DNA of 40,097 bases from an uncultured archaeon. GTDB taxonomy: Archaea; Thermoproteota; Bathyarchaeia; TCS64. This document shows positions 15,643 to 24,816 of this stretch, in pieces. The DNA is taken from NCBI GenBank assembly GCA_938048735.1, contig CALIUM010000023.1, forward strand, positions 1-40,097, read 5' to 3'. How positions within the stretch are numbered: position 1 is the first letter of the stretch; every line of letters starts with the position of its first letter. The notes under the pieces were generated by a model. That model worked only from the letters and a program-made list of their open reading frames with translations. It made no database searches and was not told the DNA's origin. The translations under genes were made by a program, and so were the position numbers.

Positions 15643-17036
15643 GGCTTGAGGAGGCTGGTCTTGTCTATAAGACGACGACTGAGATAAAGGGCCCCCTCCT
15701 CTTCGTCGAGGGGGTTAGGGATGTGGCCTATGACGAGGTGGTGAGGATAACCACTCCCTCTGGCGAAGAGGTCCTGGGCACAGTTCTGGATGTCTCTAGG
15801 GACTGGGCCATGATACAGGTCTTCGGCGAGACGAGCGGCATGGACCTGAATGTGGGGGTGAGGTTCACGGGTGAGGCCTTAAGGATACCCGTATCGGATG
15901 AGCTCATCGGCCGGGTCTTCAGCGGGAGCTTCAGGCCCCTCGACGGGATGCCTAGACCTCTTAGTACTGATATGAGGGATGTCCATGGAGGTGTCATAAA
16001 CCCCGCAGCGAGGGATGTCCCAAGCGAGTTCATCCAGACGGGCATCTCAGCCATAGATGGGATGAACAGCCTCGTCAGGGGTCAGAAGCTACCAATATTC
16101 AGCGAGTCCGGCCTTCCCCACAACCAGCTTGCCGCCCAGATAGCTAGGCAGGCCACCATCCCCGGTAAGGAGGAGGAGTTCGCCATAGTCTTCGCAGCGA
16201 TGGGGATAAAGAATGAGGAGGCCGAGTTCTTCCGGGAGGAGTTCGAGAAGACTGGAGCCCTTAACAAGGCTGTAATGATCCTGAACTTGGCTGACGACCC
16301 CCCGATAGAGAGGATTGTAACCCCCAGGATCGCCCAGACCATAGCCGAGTACCTCGCCTTCGATCTCGACATGCATGTCCTCACCATAATGACCGATATG
16401 ACCAACTACGCTGAGGCCCTCAGGAGCATCTCCATAGCCAGGGAGGAGATCCCAACCCGTAAGGGATATCCCGGATACCTATACAGCGACCTCGCCACCA
16501 TATATGAGAGGGCTGGGAGGATCGTTGGGAAGAAGGGATCTGTAACCCTGATGCCCATACTGACAATGCCCGGAGGGGATATAACCCACCCCGTCCCAGA
16601 CCTCACAGGCTACATAACCGAGGGGCAGATAATCCTCCAGAGGGAGCTGGCTTTGAGGGGGATATATCCACCCATCAACGTTCTTCCAAGCCTCTCAAGG
16701 CTGATGAAGGACGGAATTGGGGAAAAGACGACCAGGAAGGATCACGCAGATGTCTCGAACCAGCTCTACATGGCATACGCCGAGGGGACCAGGGCTAGGG
16801 GTCTCGTCAGGATCGTCGGCCTAGTTGGTCTGAGCGAGAGGGAAAGGACATGGCTTGAGTTCGCAGACCAGTTCGAGAAGAGGTTCGTGAACCAGGGGCC
16901 ATATGAGAACAGGACCATAGAGCAGACCCTAAACATAGCCTGGGACCTACTGGCGTTGCTCCCAGAGGAAGACCTTATCCGGGTTAGAGAGGCCTACATA
17001 AAGGAGTTCCATCCCAGATACAGGAGAGCAGAGTAA
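15639..17036 (+). CDS. atpB: A-type ATP synthase regulatory subunit B
   Basis: This non-catalytic nucleotide-binding subunit has 465 residues, the usual length. The P-loop is degenerate as expected for B ([18 protein letters not shown]). [15 protein letters not shown] and [23 protein letters not shown] are family hallmarks. It starts at the ATGA overlap with atpA. After a 3-nt gap comes atpD. Confidence 0.98.
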   Translation: MRLEEAGLVYKTTTEIKGPLLFVEGVRDVAYDEVVRITTPSGEEVLGTVLDVSRDWAMIQVFGETSGMDLNVGVRFTGEALRIPVSDELIGRVFSGSFRPLDGMPRPLSTDMRDVHGGVINPAARDVPSEFIQTGISAIDGMNSLVRGQKLPIFSESGLPHNQLAAQIARQATIPGKEEEFAIVFAAMGIKNEEAEFFREEFEKTGALNKAVMILNLADDPPIERIVTPRIAQTIAEYLAFDLDMHVLTIMTDMTNYAEALRSISIAREEIPTRKGYPGYLYSDLATIYERAGRIVGKKGSVTLMPILTMPGGDITHPVPDLTGYITEGQIILQRELALRGIYPPINVLPSLSRLMKDGIGEKTTRKDHADVSNQLYMAYAEGTRARGLVRIVGLVGLSERERTWLEFADQFEKRFVNQGPYENRTIEQTLNIAWDLLALLPEEDLIRVREAYIKEFHPRYRRAE

Positions 17037-17039
17037 GCC

Positions 17040-17660
17040 TTGTCCACCCTAATGACGGTCAGGCCGACAAAGGGCTACCTAATGGAGCTGAAGAGGAGGA
17101 TAGGATTCATAGAACGGGGATGCGAGTTCCTCAAGCTGAAGCGTGACCACCTCGCGAAGGAGCTGAGCGCCTCCTTGGAGATCCTAAGGGGGAGGAGGAG
17201 ACTCCTCCTTCAGAGCCTCAGGGAGGCCTACTCAGCCCTGACCGCAGCCTACCTCTCCATAGGGCCTACGGAGGTCAGAAGCCAGGCGATGTCGGTGAGG
17301 AAGGCCCTGGAGGTCGAGGTCCTACCGAGGAGCGTCATGGGGGTCCGCTACCCATATGTCAAGATCCTCTCGAAGCCGGAGATTGGAGGGGAGCTTGACA
17401 TAACCTTAAGCCATACAGCCTCAAAGGTGCTAGGGGTACTCGAGGATATTGTTAGGCTCGCCGAGTTCGAGGCTAGGGCTGAGAGGATTGCCGATGAGCT
17501 TGGGAAGACGAACAGGAAGGTCAACGCCCTGGAGAACATAGTTATACCAGCATATAGGCAGATAATAAGGTTCATCCAGGACAAGCTAGACGACGAGAGC
17601 CTAGAGGAGCTCGTCAAGATGAAGCTCGTCGGAGGGGCATTGGCACGCCGCAGAGAGTGA
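17040..17660 (+). CDS. atpD: A-type ATP synthase subunit D (rotor shaft)
   Basis: This central-shaft subunit has 206 residues. The N-terminus VRPTKGYLMELKRRI, followed by KLKRDHL, is the family signature, and both ends are long helices as needed for a coiled-coil shaft. It begins with TTG at 17040; an in-frame ATG at 17052 gives a start (MTVRPTK) nearer to homologues, so either may be used. Its stop overlaps the GTG start of atpC. Confidence 0.93.
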   Translation: MSTLMTVRPTKGYLMELKRRIGFIERGCEFLKLKRDHLAKELSASLEILRGRRRLLLQSLREAYSALTAAYLSIGPTEVRSQAMSVRKALEVEVLPRSVMGVRYPYVKILSKPEIGGELDITLSHTASKVLGVLEDIVRLAEFEARAERIADELGKTNRKVNALENIVIPAYRQIIRFIQDKLDDESLEELVKMKLVGGALARRRE

Positions 17661-18685
17661 GCCCAGGACTAGAATACGCTGTGGTGAGGAGCCACGCCCT
17701 GATATCCAGCCTCCTCACCCCAGATCAGATGAGGAACCTAGCCCTCTCAGAAACCCTAGAGGGGTTCATCAGAAGTCTATCCGAGACTCCCTACGGGATC
17801 GTCTCAATAGAGGTTGGGGGGGATCCATCCATAGCCCTGGAGAAGATATTTTACAGGAAGTTCATAGAGAGGATGGCTGGGGTGGTGGAGCTAGCCCCAG
17901 GGAACATAGCCGATTTCCTAAGGGCGTACTACTACCTCAGGTTCGAGGTCCTAAATCTAAAGCGGATCCTTAGAGGGAAGTACAGCTACATGTATCCTGA
18001 ACAGATACTAGAGAGCCTCATCCCTATAGAGCCCTACTTGGCTGGCAGCTTCAAGGCCCTTGCCGAGGCCGAGTCCCTAGAGAGGGCTGTGGAGATGCTT
18101 AGGGGAACCCCATACTCCAAGCTGATGGAGAGCATGGAGCTCTATAGGAGGCTCGAGGCCGTGTGGCCTCTAGAGCTGGCCCTAAACCATATCTACGCCT
18201 CCATAGCCCTGAGATCGCTAGAATCCCTTCCCTACTGGGACAGGGTTCTAGTCAGGTGGATAGTGGAGCTTGAGACGGATGTGGAGAACCTCCTCGCGGC
18301 TTTGAAGAGGCGGGGCCTCCCACCTCCAGCCCCCCTTGAGGAACTCTTCCCAGCAACCTTCAAGATAGGCATCGAAGAGCTCAGGATGGTTATGGAGTCC
18401 AAAGACCTCAGGTCGGCGATCTCCAGTCTAGGGCCTCCATACTCCGAGATCCTCTCCCCCATATACGAGGGAGATGTGGCCCTGATAAGGACCAGGACAA
18501 GGGCGCAGATGTACATGGCTGCTAGGAGGGGGCGCTCCCTTAACGACTTCGGCTTCAATGTTATAATGGCCTACCTAGTCTTCTCAGAGGTGGAGAAGAG
18601 CGACCTCGTCGGCATAGCATGGGGCAAAGCCCAGAGGATCCCACCTGAGCAGATACTAAAATACCTAGTCATCCCAAACATATAG
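17657..18685 (+). CDS. atpC: A-type ATP synthase subunit C (rotor-to-ring adaptor)
   Basis: Subunit C (equivalent to eukaryotic subunit d) links the central shaft to the membrane ring. It has 342 residues, mostly helical, with family-like features such as YAVVRSHAL near the N-terminus, FLRAYYYLRFEVLNLKRILRGK in the middle, and a later ETDVENLLAALKRR. The GTG start overlaps atpD (GTGA). It is the last gene of the operon; membrane subunits I and K do not follow. Confidence 0.9.
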   Translation: MSPGLEYAVVRSHALISSLLTPDQMRNLALSETLEGFIRSLSETPYGIVSIEVGGDPSIALEKIFYRKFIERMAGVVELAPGNIADFLRAYYYLRFEVLNLKRILRGKYSYMYPEQILESLIPIEPYLAGSFKALAEAESLERAVEMLRGTPYSKLMESMELYRRLEAVWPLELALNHIYASIALRSLESLPYWDRVLVRWIVELETDVENLLAALKRRGLPPPAPLEELFPATFKIGIEELRMVMESKDLRSAISSLGPPYSEILSPIYEGDVALIRTRTRAQMYMAARRGRSLNDFGFNVIMAYLVFSEVEKSDLVGIAWGKAQRIPPEQILKYLVIPNI

Positions 18686-18800
18686 ATGAAGATTTGATCA
18701 GAAAAATTAAAGGAAATTACCAAGCAGCAGACAAATCCATATAGTGTTGAAAGCTTAGATTCCATTAAACTATTAAACTATTAAAATACTATTTATATTA

Positions 18801-18807
18801 TTTTTTT
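18801..18807 (+). terminator. T-run terminator candidate for the atp operon
   Basis: Seven T residues follow an AT-rich stretch about 116 nt after atpC, with another T-run near 18836-18842. Archaeal RNA polymerase can stop at such U-tracts. There is no strong stem before it. Confidence 0.4.
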
Positions 18808-18887
18808 AAGTATAAGTGATGTTGATCTTGAGCCTCCTTTTTTATTGATGCTGAAGATTACACTACAAGGATGATACTCTTTAGACT

Positions 18888-18979
18888 AGTGAGAAGCTGT
18901 ATAAAGTGGCTGAGGATATGCTTTAGCAGGGATAGCCGAAAATTTGGATATGTTTAAAAGAAGTATAATTAAATTATGA
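18888..18979 (+). pseudogene. Possible remnant of a PaREP1/HEPN-like gene
   Basis: In one frame 18888-18917 reads SEKLYKVAED, then a shift to another frame at 18920 gives ALAGIAENLDMFKRS and a stop at 18977-18979. This order resembles the helical segment of PaREP1-type small archaeal proteins (EKLYKAAEE..KALAE). A frameshift and upstream stops mean it cannot be intact. The match is short and was made by eye, so it may be chance. Confidence 0.22.
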
Positions 18980-19043
18980 TAGTGACTGGGAGTATTCTAA
19001 TATTAATTAACCTTGTATGAGAAATAAGAGGGATATCTTAGCC

Positions 19044-19166
19044 CTATTCGGCTTCTCTATCTCTAGCTAGGGCCCTCCTCTCTCTTATCTCCTCTATCAC
19101 TATGAAGGTAGGCATTATGACCCATATCGCTATCATAACCCAGAATAGTATCGGGTCCCAATCCAT
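19044..19166 (-). CDS. Small single-pass membrane protein (40 residues) in the liv operon
   Basis: This ORF lies 14 nt downstream of livM on the same strand. A strong AGGAGGT runs through the livM stop codon, about 9 nt before the ATG. The protein begins [18 protein letters not shown], one clear hydrophobic helix (about residues 6-24), followed by a highly charged tail ([17 protein letters not shown]). I recognise no family. The shape, an N-terminal membrane helix with a soluble charged C-terminal helix, and the ribosome binding site suggest a real accessory subunit or regulator of the transporter, which is an inference. Confidence 0.6.
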   Translation of the reverse strand: MDWDPILFWVMIAIWVIMPTFIVIEEIRERRALARDREAE

Positions 19167-19180
19167 CTTGGGTTGACCTC

Positions 19181-20353
19181 CTATCTCCTCCAGAACATCC
19201 ATCTGGGCTTTTCTCCAGCGGCCCTAGCTCTCGGCGCCTTCCTCCAATCCACCCTAACCTCCTCCCTAACAAGCCTCCCATATGGTACACCGGGGATGTA
19301 GAGGAGCTTCTCAGGTATCAACCCACTTGGCCGGAAGATCATCACGACGATGAGCAGCGTGCCGAGGAGTATATCCTCGAAGTAAGAGATTGGGAAGAAG
19401 AAGTATTGGTCGAATATCCATTTATAGTATATTATAATTCTCCTCATCGCGACGACCAAGGCGCATCCCAGGAAGGTTCCAGCATTGTTTCCCGGTCCTC
19501 CTAGGATGAGCATGAGCCAGGGCCAATAGGTCCACCATGCCCTTTGATAGTTTGCCTCAACTACGAAGGAGAAGTAGAAGGCGTTGAGGACCCCTGCCAA
19601 TGCGGTTATTCCAGAGGCGAATACCAGGATGTTCCTCCTAATACCAACCACGTTCTTCCCTACGCTGGCTACAGTCACCTCGTTCTCCCTTATAGCCCTC
19701 ATGAGCCTCCCGTATGGAGAGTTTAGCATGGTCCTGAATATGAAGAAGGCGACCAGACCTATGGCAAGGGTTATTACGGCGGTTATCACGCCCCTATCCC
19801 CTGGATACCATGCGAACACGTTTGGGATGAAGACGCCGAGGGTTCCCCCGCTAATCTGTGGCATATTTCTCCCGAATATCTGGGAGGTGTCGGCCATGGT
19901 GATCAGGACTATCATGAGGTATGTTGCCCTGAGCTTTATGGCGGGGAGGGACATGAGCCACCCTATGAGGGCGCCGAGCACCAGTGCCACAGCCATGGAG
20001 AAGAGGAGGAGAGATATCGCGATCATAGGATGCTCCTTCAAGTATGGGTTCACCAGTATATGGACATTTATCTGGTTGTTATAGACCCAATCGAAGTCAG
20101 ATGCATATGGGAGGAGCTTTATACCGGCCGACTCGACTATCCAGAAGGCCAGCCTCATAGTTATGGCGCTTACTGTGAAGGCCCCCACTATCACCTGGAC
20201 TGCACAGCCCATGTTAGGGACTCCGGCGTTCCCATACTGGAAGTTGAGGGCCATGGCGACTATAACGAGGAGGCCGAAGAACATAGCTATGTCTACGATG
20301 AGCCTCGCCTCACCTGTTATCTCCCCGGCTAAGGTGCCAATCAGCTCGATCAT
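19181..20353 (-). CDS. livM: Branched-chain amino acid/amide ABC permease LivM
   Basis: This polytopic permease has 390 residues. The segment [42 protein letters not shown] is the cytoplasmic loop that contacts the ATPase subunits, and the stretch [20 protein letters not shown] is typical of LivM. The C-terminus ends with a basic tail (KPRWMFWRR). The ATG directly abuts the livH stop. With livH it forms the channel; livG and livF, on the other strand, supply ATP hydrolysis. Substrate (branched-chain amino acids, other amides or urea) cannot be told from sequence alone. Confidence 0.93.
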   Translation of the reverse strand: MIELIGTLAGEITGEARLIVDIAMFFGLLVIVAMALNFQYGNAGVPNMGCAVQVIVGAFTVSAITMRLAFWIVESAGIKLLPYASDFDWVYNNQINVHILVNPYLKEHPMIAISLLLFSMAVALVLGALIGWLMSLPAIKLRATYLMIVLITMADTSQIFGRNMPQISGGTLGVFIPNVFAWYPGDRGVITAVITLAIGLVAFFIFRTMLNSPYGRLMRAIRENEVTVASVGKNVVGIRRNILVFASGITALAGVLNAFYFSFVVEANYQRAWWTYWPWLMLILGGPGNNAGTFLGCALVVAMRRIIIYYKWIFDQYFFFPISYFEDILLGTLLIVVMIFRPSGLIPEKLLYIPGVPYGRLVREEVRVDWRKAPRARAAGEKPRWMFWRR

Positions 20354-21364
20354 CTATGACACACCCCTACTCCTTGAAAACATCCCTATGAGCCTCTCGC
20401 CTGTCTTAGTAGCGGAAAGCCGCTCATAGACCCCCTGAAGGCCCCTAGGTTCTAGTAGGAGAACTGCTATTAGGAAGAACATCGGGATCAAGGGTCTATA
20501 CTCACCTACCCATGTGCCCCAAACTCCCTGAAGCCAGTAGGTCAGGAGGATCTCGGAGAATCCCACACCGAAACCTCCTACGATGGCTCCATAGACGTTC
20601 TCAAATCCTCCTAGTAGGCTTCCAGCCATGATGCTTGTTATGATCATCGCTCCCGTGGTTGGAGAGCATTGGAACCACATGGGGAGGAAGGCTCCTGCTA
20701 GACAGGCCATCCCACCCGTCAGGAACCATGAGAATAGCTGAACCCTGTAGATATTGATTCCGAGAACCGATGCTAACTCAGGGTCCTCAGCGGTCGCCCT
20801 CATGGCCACACCTATCCTAGTTCTAGTCAACATGTAGTGGAGAAGGATCACTGTAATTATACACAGGATCAGAGTTACTGGGAAGACTCCCGGATAACCA
20901 CCAATATAGAAATCAAACTCCTTGAGCATGAATGCCATACTATATGTCTTATAGACTTCACGAAGCCAGAAGGCGTAGATGTTTAGAGAAGCTGTGAGGA
21001 ATATCTGGATGGCCAGTGTTGAGATGGTTAGGACTATAGCCCCGCCACCCATCCTCTGGAGCACACCTATGACCAAGAGGAATATAATGACGCTTAAGGC
21101 TCCACCAAGTAAGAAGGCTATTGGAAAGCCTATATAAGGCGAGAGGCCAAGGATCTTCGAGACAGTATAGCTTACATAGATCCCTATGCCGGCATAGGTC
21201 CCATGTGCGAAGTTCGGTATCTTTGCTGTGAGATAGGTCAAGGTGAACCCTATGCTCAAGATCGTTATAAGGCAGGCATACACTATAGCAGCCATCAAGA
21301 GAGGCGGGATTATCATCTGAGACCTAATTTTAACGAAGGCTAGTCGTATTAATCTTTTTCGCAT
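20354..21364 (-). CDS. livH: Branched-chain amino acid/amide ABC permease LivH
   Basis: This polytopic permease has about 336 residues from ATG 21364. Motifs are IPNFAHGTYAGIGIYV near the N-terminus, the loop TRIGVAMRATAEDPELASVLGIN, and GSLLGGFENVYGAIVGGFGVG. The open frame extends to a TTG at 21457, but that would overlap the TATA box at 21441-21448, so a start at 21364 or 21316 (MIIPPLLM, with weak AGGT upstream) is better. It is the first gene of livH-livM-small ORF, divergent from livJ. Confidence 0.92.
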   Translation of the reverse strand: MRKRLIRLAFVKIRSQMIIPPLLMAAIVYACLITILSIGFTLTYLTAKIPNFAHGTYAGIGIYVSYTVSKILGLSPYIGFPIAFLLGGALSVIIFLLVIGVLQRMGGGAIVLTISTLAIQIFLTASLNIYAFWLREVYKTYSMAFMLKEFDFYIGGYPGVFPVTLILCIITVILLHYMLTRTRIGVAMRATAEDPELASVLGINIYRVQLFSWFLTGGMACLAGAFLPMWFQCSPTTGAMIITSIMAGSLLGGFENVYGAIVGGFGVGFSEILLTYWLQGVWGTWVGEYRPLIPMFFLIAVLLLEPRGLQGVYERLSATKTGERLIGMFSRSRGVS

Positions 21365-21440
21365 AAGCTTCACTTTCCAAGGAAGCCAGTTCAGACTCAA
21401 AGGCGTCAAACCCCGAGGATTAGGGCTCTCCATACAAAAT

Positions 21441-21448
21441 TTTATATA
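21441..21448. promoter_or_regulatory. Shared TATA element between livH (-) and livJ (+)
   Basis: TTTATATA reads as a perfect archaeal TATA box forward and as TATATAAA in reverse. Forward use gives a start site near 21469, about 15 nt before the livJ GTG. Reverse use gives a start site near 21419, about 55 nt before livH ATG 21364. An inverted repeat GACG-N6-CGTC at 21469-21482 lies at the predicted livJ start site and may be an operator. All positions are predictions. Confidence 0.5.
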
Positions 21449-21484
21449 GAATAACAACGGTAGTAATAGACGCGAAAACGTCGG

Positions 21485-22819
21485 GTGAAGCTTTTGGAAC
21501 GTAGGGTTGTGGTTCCTGTAATAGTTATGCTAATAGTCGGGCTAGGAATCGGCGCTGGAATAGGCTACTACGCGGCTCCGCCAAAGGTTACTGAGGAGGT
21601 CGTCGAGAAGACAGTAACCGTTGAGGTCCAGCCCCTCAAGGGGAAGACCGTCAAGATAGGTAACATAGTAGCATCAACCACAGGCCTAGAGACAGAGAAG
21701 CCCTTCATCGCCGAAATTTTAAAGCCAGACCTAAACGATTTTGCGAAGAAGCTGGGCTATGGTGTAACCTTCGACTTCCTCATCGACGATGCCCAGGGCC
21801 AAGCTGCCATACACCTGGAGAAGATTCAGTCCTATAAGGCCATGGGGGTAAACCTAGTCATAGGGGGCAGGTGGTCTTCTCAAGCTCAGGCAGCCCTCTC
21901 TTATGTCAACGAGAACAATATGCTCCTCTTCAGCCCATCCTCAACCTCGCCACTGCTGGCTATTAAGGGTGATAACCTCTTTAGGATGTGTCCAAACGAC
22001 TTGGTTCAGTCCCCTGCCATAGCGGAGATGCTTAAGAGCTGGGGGATCAAGGCGGTCATAATAATGCAGCGTGGAGATGCCTGGGCTGACGGAATATACA
22101 ACATCCTGGAGAAGGAGCTTCCCAAGAGGGGGATCACCATACTTGACAGGGTGAGGTATGCAGCGGAGGTGACAGAGTTCAGCAGCTACCTCGCAACCAT
22201 GGAGGACAAGGCGAAGGCAGCCATACCTAAGTACGGGAAGGACGCCGTCGCCATCGAGGTCCTCAGCTTTGAAGAGATAGTCACCATAGTCACACAAGCC
22301 AAGGACTACCCAACCATCTACAGCCTATTCTGGTTCGGCTCCGATGGAACTAGCATGACACAACGCCTAATAGATGATGCCCCTACTCACGCTAACAAGC
22401 TGAAGATATTCAGCACCCTAGCGGCGCCCGCCGAGTCTCCAAAGTATAGGGAACTATACGACCGCTACTACGCCTTGGTTAAGCAGCCCTTCGGTTACTA
22501 CACTGCCTGCACATATGACATCGGCTGGACGTTGGCCTATGCGGTTCTTCAATCTCAGAGCACCGACCCTAAGGTGATCATACCGCTGATCCACCCAATT
22601 ACCTATAACATGTTTGGGGCCAGCGGGTGGACCAGGCTAGACGAGAATGGAGACAGGTATGCCTCTAACTATGATATATGGGGCTACGGAGACCCAGATG
22701 GAGATGGCAAGGTCGATAATGTCCTTTATGGCCTCTACGATGGAACAACTGGGAAGGTAACTTGGTACACTGAAACTCTAGCTAAGGAAGGGATAAAGGT
22801 TCCAGCCATAGGTGGTTAG
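21485..22819 (+). CDS. livJ: Branched-chain amino acid/amide ABC substrate-binding protein LivJ/K type
   Basis: This extracellular solute-binding lipoprotein-like or membrane-anchored protein has 444 residues. After a basic start there is one hydrophobic segment (about 9-31) that serves as signal or anchor; no lipobox Cys is evident. The rest follows the periplasmic binding-protein type I pattern (IGNIVASTTGLETEKPF, then VIGGRWSSQAQAALSY, then FSPSSTSP). Near the C-terminus the loop D403-x-D405-x-D407-G-K-V-D411 looks like a calcium-binding loop. The start is GTG, with a poor Shine-Dalgarno. It is divergent from livH. The ligand is not known. Confidence 0.92.
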   Translation: MKLLERRVVVPVIVMLIVGLGIGAGIGYYAAPPKVTEEVVEKTVTVEVQPLKGKTVKIGNIVASTTGLETEKPFIAEILKPDLNDFAKKLGYGVTFDFLIDDAQGQAAIHLEKIQSYKAMGVNLVIGGRWSSQAQAALSYVNENNMLLFSPSSTSPLLAIKGDNLFRMCPNDLVQSPAIAEMLKSWGIKAVIIMQRGDAWADGIYNILEKELPKRGITILDRVRYAAEVTEFSSYLATMEDKAKAAIPKYGKDAVAIEVLSFEEIVTIVTQAKDYPTIYSLFWFGSDGTSMTQRLIDDAPTHANKLKIFSTLAAPAESPKYRELYDRYYALVKQPFGYYTACTYDIGWTLAYAVLQSQSTDPKVIIPLIHPITYNMFGASGWTRLDENGDRYASNYDIWGYGDPDGDGKVDNVLYGLYDGTTGKVTWYTETLAKEGIKVPAIGG

Positions 22820-22837
22820 CATCCTAATCCTAACTCC

Positions 22838-22849
22838 TTTTTTTCTTTT
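22838..22849 (+). terminator. T-run terminator candidate after livJ
   Basis: TTTTTTTCTTTT begins 18 nt after the livJ stop, a typical archaeal poly-U terminator site. It suggests livJ is transcribed on its own and livG-livF from their own promoter. Confidence 0.6.
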
Positions 22850-23100
22850 ATAATAAATTTAATATGAAGATAAAATCCCATAATTAGGTTCATTAACCAG
22901 AATCATTCAATCTAAACCCACTGCGAATTACAACAAATATCTTCAAATTATTTTATCCTCTTTACACGATGTTACATGATGTCAGCTTTAAACTCGAAAA
23001 TTCATCATTAATCCAGTTTTAAAACAGAACTTTCTCTTAAATAGTCACAACCACGATGAAATGAAAATATTACCTGGAAATATCGCCTTTAAAGAGGAAA

Positions 23101-23109
23101 ATATTTAAA
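23101..23109 (+). promoter_or_regulatory. TATA box of livG-livF
   Basis: ATATTTAAA, preceded by GAGGAAA as a BRE-like purine stretch, places the start site near 23131 and the livG ATG about 13 nt further on. No Shine-Dalgarno is seen, so translation may be near-leaderless. Confidence 0.5.
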
Positions 23110-23143
23110 CCAAGTATGAACGACTATTAATAGAAGATCTGCG

Positions 23144-23902
23144 ATGACCGAGGTCTTGAGGACTGAGAATGTTAAGAAGTACTTCGGGAAGTTCGCTGCG
23201 GTGGATGGAGTAAGCCTGAGCCTCAAGGAGGGCGGGATATACCTCCTCGTCGGCCCCAACGGCTGCGGGAAGACCACACTGGTCAACTGCCTTTCTGGGA
23301 TCTTTAAGCCTGAAGAGGGGCGGATCTACTATAGGGGTAAGGATATAACTGGCTGGGAGATGTATAAGATAGCCCGCTTGGGCTTGGTCAGGACCTTCCA
23401 GATAGCCTCCCCATTCCTCAGGTTGACCACCTTAGAGAACATGCTCGTGGCCCTACCTGATAACGCAGGGGAGAACATCTTCCTCTCCCTCTTTAAGCCC
23501 AGCTGGCTTGAGAGCGAGATAAGCGCGGTTAGGAGGGCTGCCGAACTCCTCAGGATCCTCGGCCTCAGGCATGTCTGGGCGATGCCGGCCAAGACCCTGA
23601 GCGGAGGAGAACTCAAGCTCTTGGAGATAGGCAGGGCCCTCATGAGCGGCGGAGAGACCATCCTGCTTGACGAGCCCGTTGGGAGCATAGACCCTAAGCT
23701 CTGCCACCAGATATTCAGCCACATCATCCGCCTCAGAGATGAACTCGGGATAACCTTCCTCGTCATAGAGCATAGATTGGAGGTTGCAGCCCAGTACGCC
23801 GACTGGGTATTCGCCATGGACAGGGGGAAGATAATCTGCGAGGGAACAGCTGAGGAGGTCTTCGAGGATCCTAGGGTGGTGACCTCGTACTTGGGTGAGT
23901 GA
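23144..23902 (+). CDS. livG: Branched-chain amino acid ABC transporter ATPase LivG
   Basis: This cytoplasmic ATPase has 252 residues. Motifs are Walker A GPNGCGKTT (37-45), signature LSGGE, Walker B ILLDEP, and switch His in VIEHRL. The stretch RLGLVRTFQIASPF is the LivG-type Q-loop region. It powers the LivH-LivM channel with LivF. The 3' end lies against livF. It is not next to the permease genes, but it is the only such ATPase pair in the window. Confidence 0.95.
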   Translation: MTEVLRTENVKKYFGKFAAVDGVSLSLKEGGIYLLVGPNGCGKTTLVNCLSGIFKPEEGRIYYRGKDITGWEMYKIARLGLVRTFQIASPFLRLTTLENMLVALPDNAGENIFLSLFKPSWLESEISAVRRAAELLRILGLRHVWAMPAKTLSGGELKLLEIGRALMSGGETILLDEPVGSIDPKLCHQIFSHIIRLRDELGITFLVIEHRLEVAAQYADWVFAMDRGKIICEGTAEEVFEDPRVVTSYLGE

Positions 23903-23903
23903 T

Positions 23904-24653
23904 ATGGGCAACATATTAGAGACCAAGGGTTTGAATGTGGGCTACGGCCCGATCCACGTGATATACGACCTAGACTTCGAGGCCCCGGAAGGAGAGGTAA
24001 CTGTGATCGTGGGCCCAAACGGGGTGGGGAAGACAACCCTCCTCAAGGCGATCATGGGCCTCGTCACGGTCTACTCAGGCCAGGTGTTATTCCAAGGGAA
24101 GGACATAACGAGGGTTCCCCCATACGAGAGGACGAAGATGGGTATAGGATACATGCCCCAAGTGGGCAACATCTTCAGCCGCCTCACCGTGGAGGAGAAC
24201 CTGAAGATGGCAGCCTACACCATAAAGGACCAGAAGATGATAGAGGACAAGCTGGAGCTATGCTTCACCCTATTCCCCGTCTTGAAGGGGTTCCTGAAGA
24301 GGCCCGCTGGAACCCTGAGCGGAGGTGAGCGCCAGATGCTAGCTGAGAGCATGGTCCTAATGAGGGATCCCAAGGTCATGCTCGTGGATGAGCCCACGGC
24401 AGGCCTCATGCCAAAACTGGTAAACGACGTCCTCAGGAAGCTTAAAGAGATGGCCGAAACCACAGGCCTCCCAATAGTTCTAGTGGAACAGAGGGCTAGG
24501 AGGGCCCTCGAGGTTGGAGATGTGGCCTACATGATGAGAGGTGGGAGGTTCACCTTTAAGGGGACGGCGCAGGAGCTTCTGAACCACCCGCAGCTGACGG
24601 AGATGTACCTAGGGGCGGTTGAGGCCAGAGAGCTGAGGCATGTCAAAGAATAA
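23904..24653 (+). CDS. livF: Branched-chain amino acid ABC transporter ATPase LivF
   Basis: This ATPase has 249 residues from ATG 23904. GGTGA at 23893-23897 precedes it; a GTG at 23895 would add three residues and overlap livG. Motifs are Walker A GPNGVGKTT (37-45), GIGYMPQVGNIFSRLTVEENL (Q-loop, LivF type), LSGGE, and Walker B VMLVDEP followed by TAGLMP. The switch residue is Gln (VLVEQRA), which is usual for LivF. It ends the + strand liv genes; a short T5 stretch follows about 12 nt later. Confidence 0.94.
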   Translation: MGNILETKGLNVGYGPIHVIYDLDFEAPEGEVTVIVGPNGVGKTTLLKAIMGLVTVYSGQVLFQGKDITRVPPYERTKMGIGYMPQVGNIFSRLTVEENLKMAAYTIKDQKMIEDKLELCFTLFPVLKGFLKRPAGTLSGGERQMLAESMVLMRDPKVMLVDEPTAGLMPKLVNDVLRKLKEMAETTGLPIVLVEQRARRALEVGDVAYMMRGGRFTFKGTAQELLNHPQLTEMYLGAVEARELRHVKE

Positions 24654-24816
24654 ACAAACATCTCCTTTTTCCAAATAATAAAAGATAATCAAACATTAAT
24701 TTAAATAAATTGATTAGATGAAGATCATGAACTCTTAAAATGACCTTTAAATTTTAAGTAATGGAAATGATAATAAAAAAGATATTTAGAGTTTTGATAG
24801 AACCTTTAACTCAGAA

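Larger units (their letters stand above)
18686..19043. other. AT-rich intergenic region between convergent operons
   Basis: This gap of about 358 nt separates atpC (+) from the liv genes (-). It has a T-run at 18801-18807 and a possible gene remnant at 18888-18979, both listed separately. I see no other feature. Confidence 0.5.
22820..23143. other. AT-rich intergenic region between livJ and livG
   Basis: This 324-nt gap holds the livJ terminator candidate at its start and the livG TATA box at its end. I found no ORF with a ribosome binding site and no RNA gene. Confidence 0.5.

Noticed and set aside
21365-21457. Longer N-terminus for LivH
   Set aside because: The TTG start lies upstream of the TATA box at 21441-21448, so the message would not contain it.
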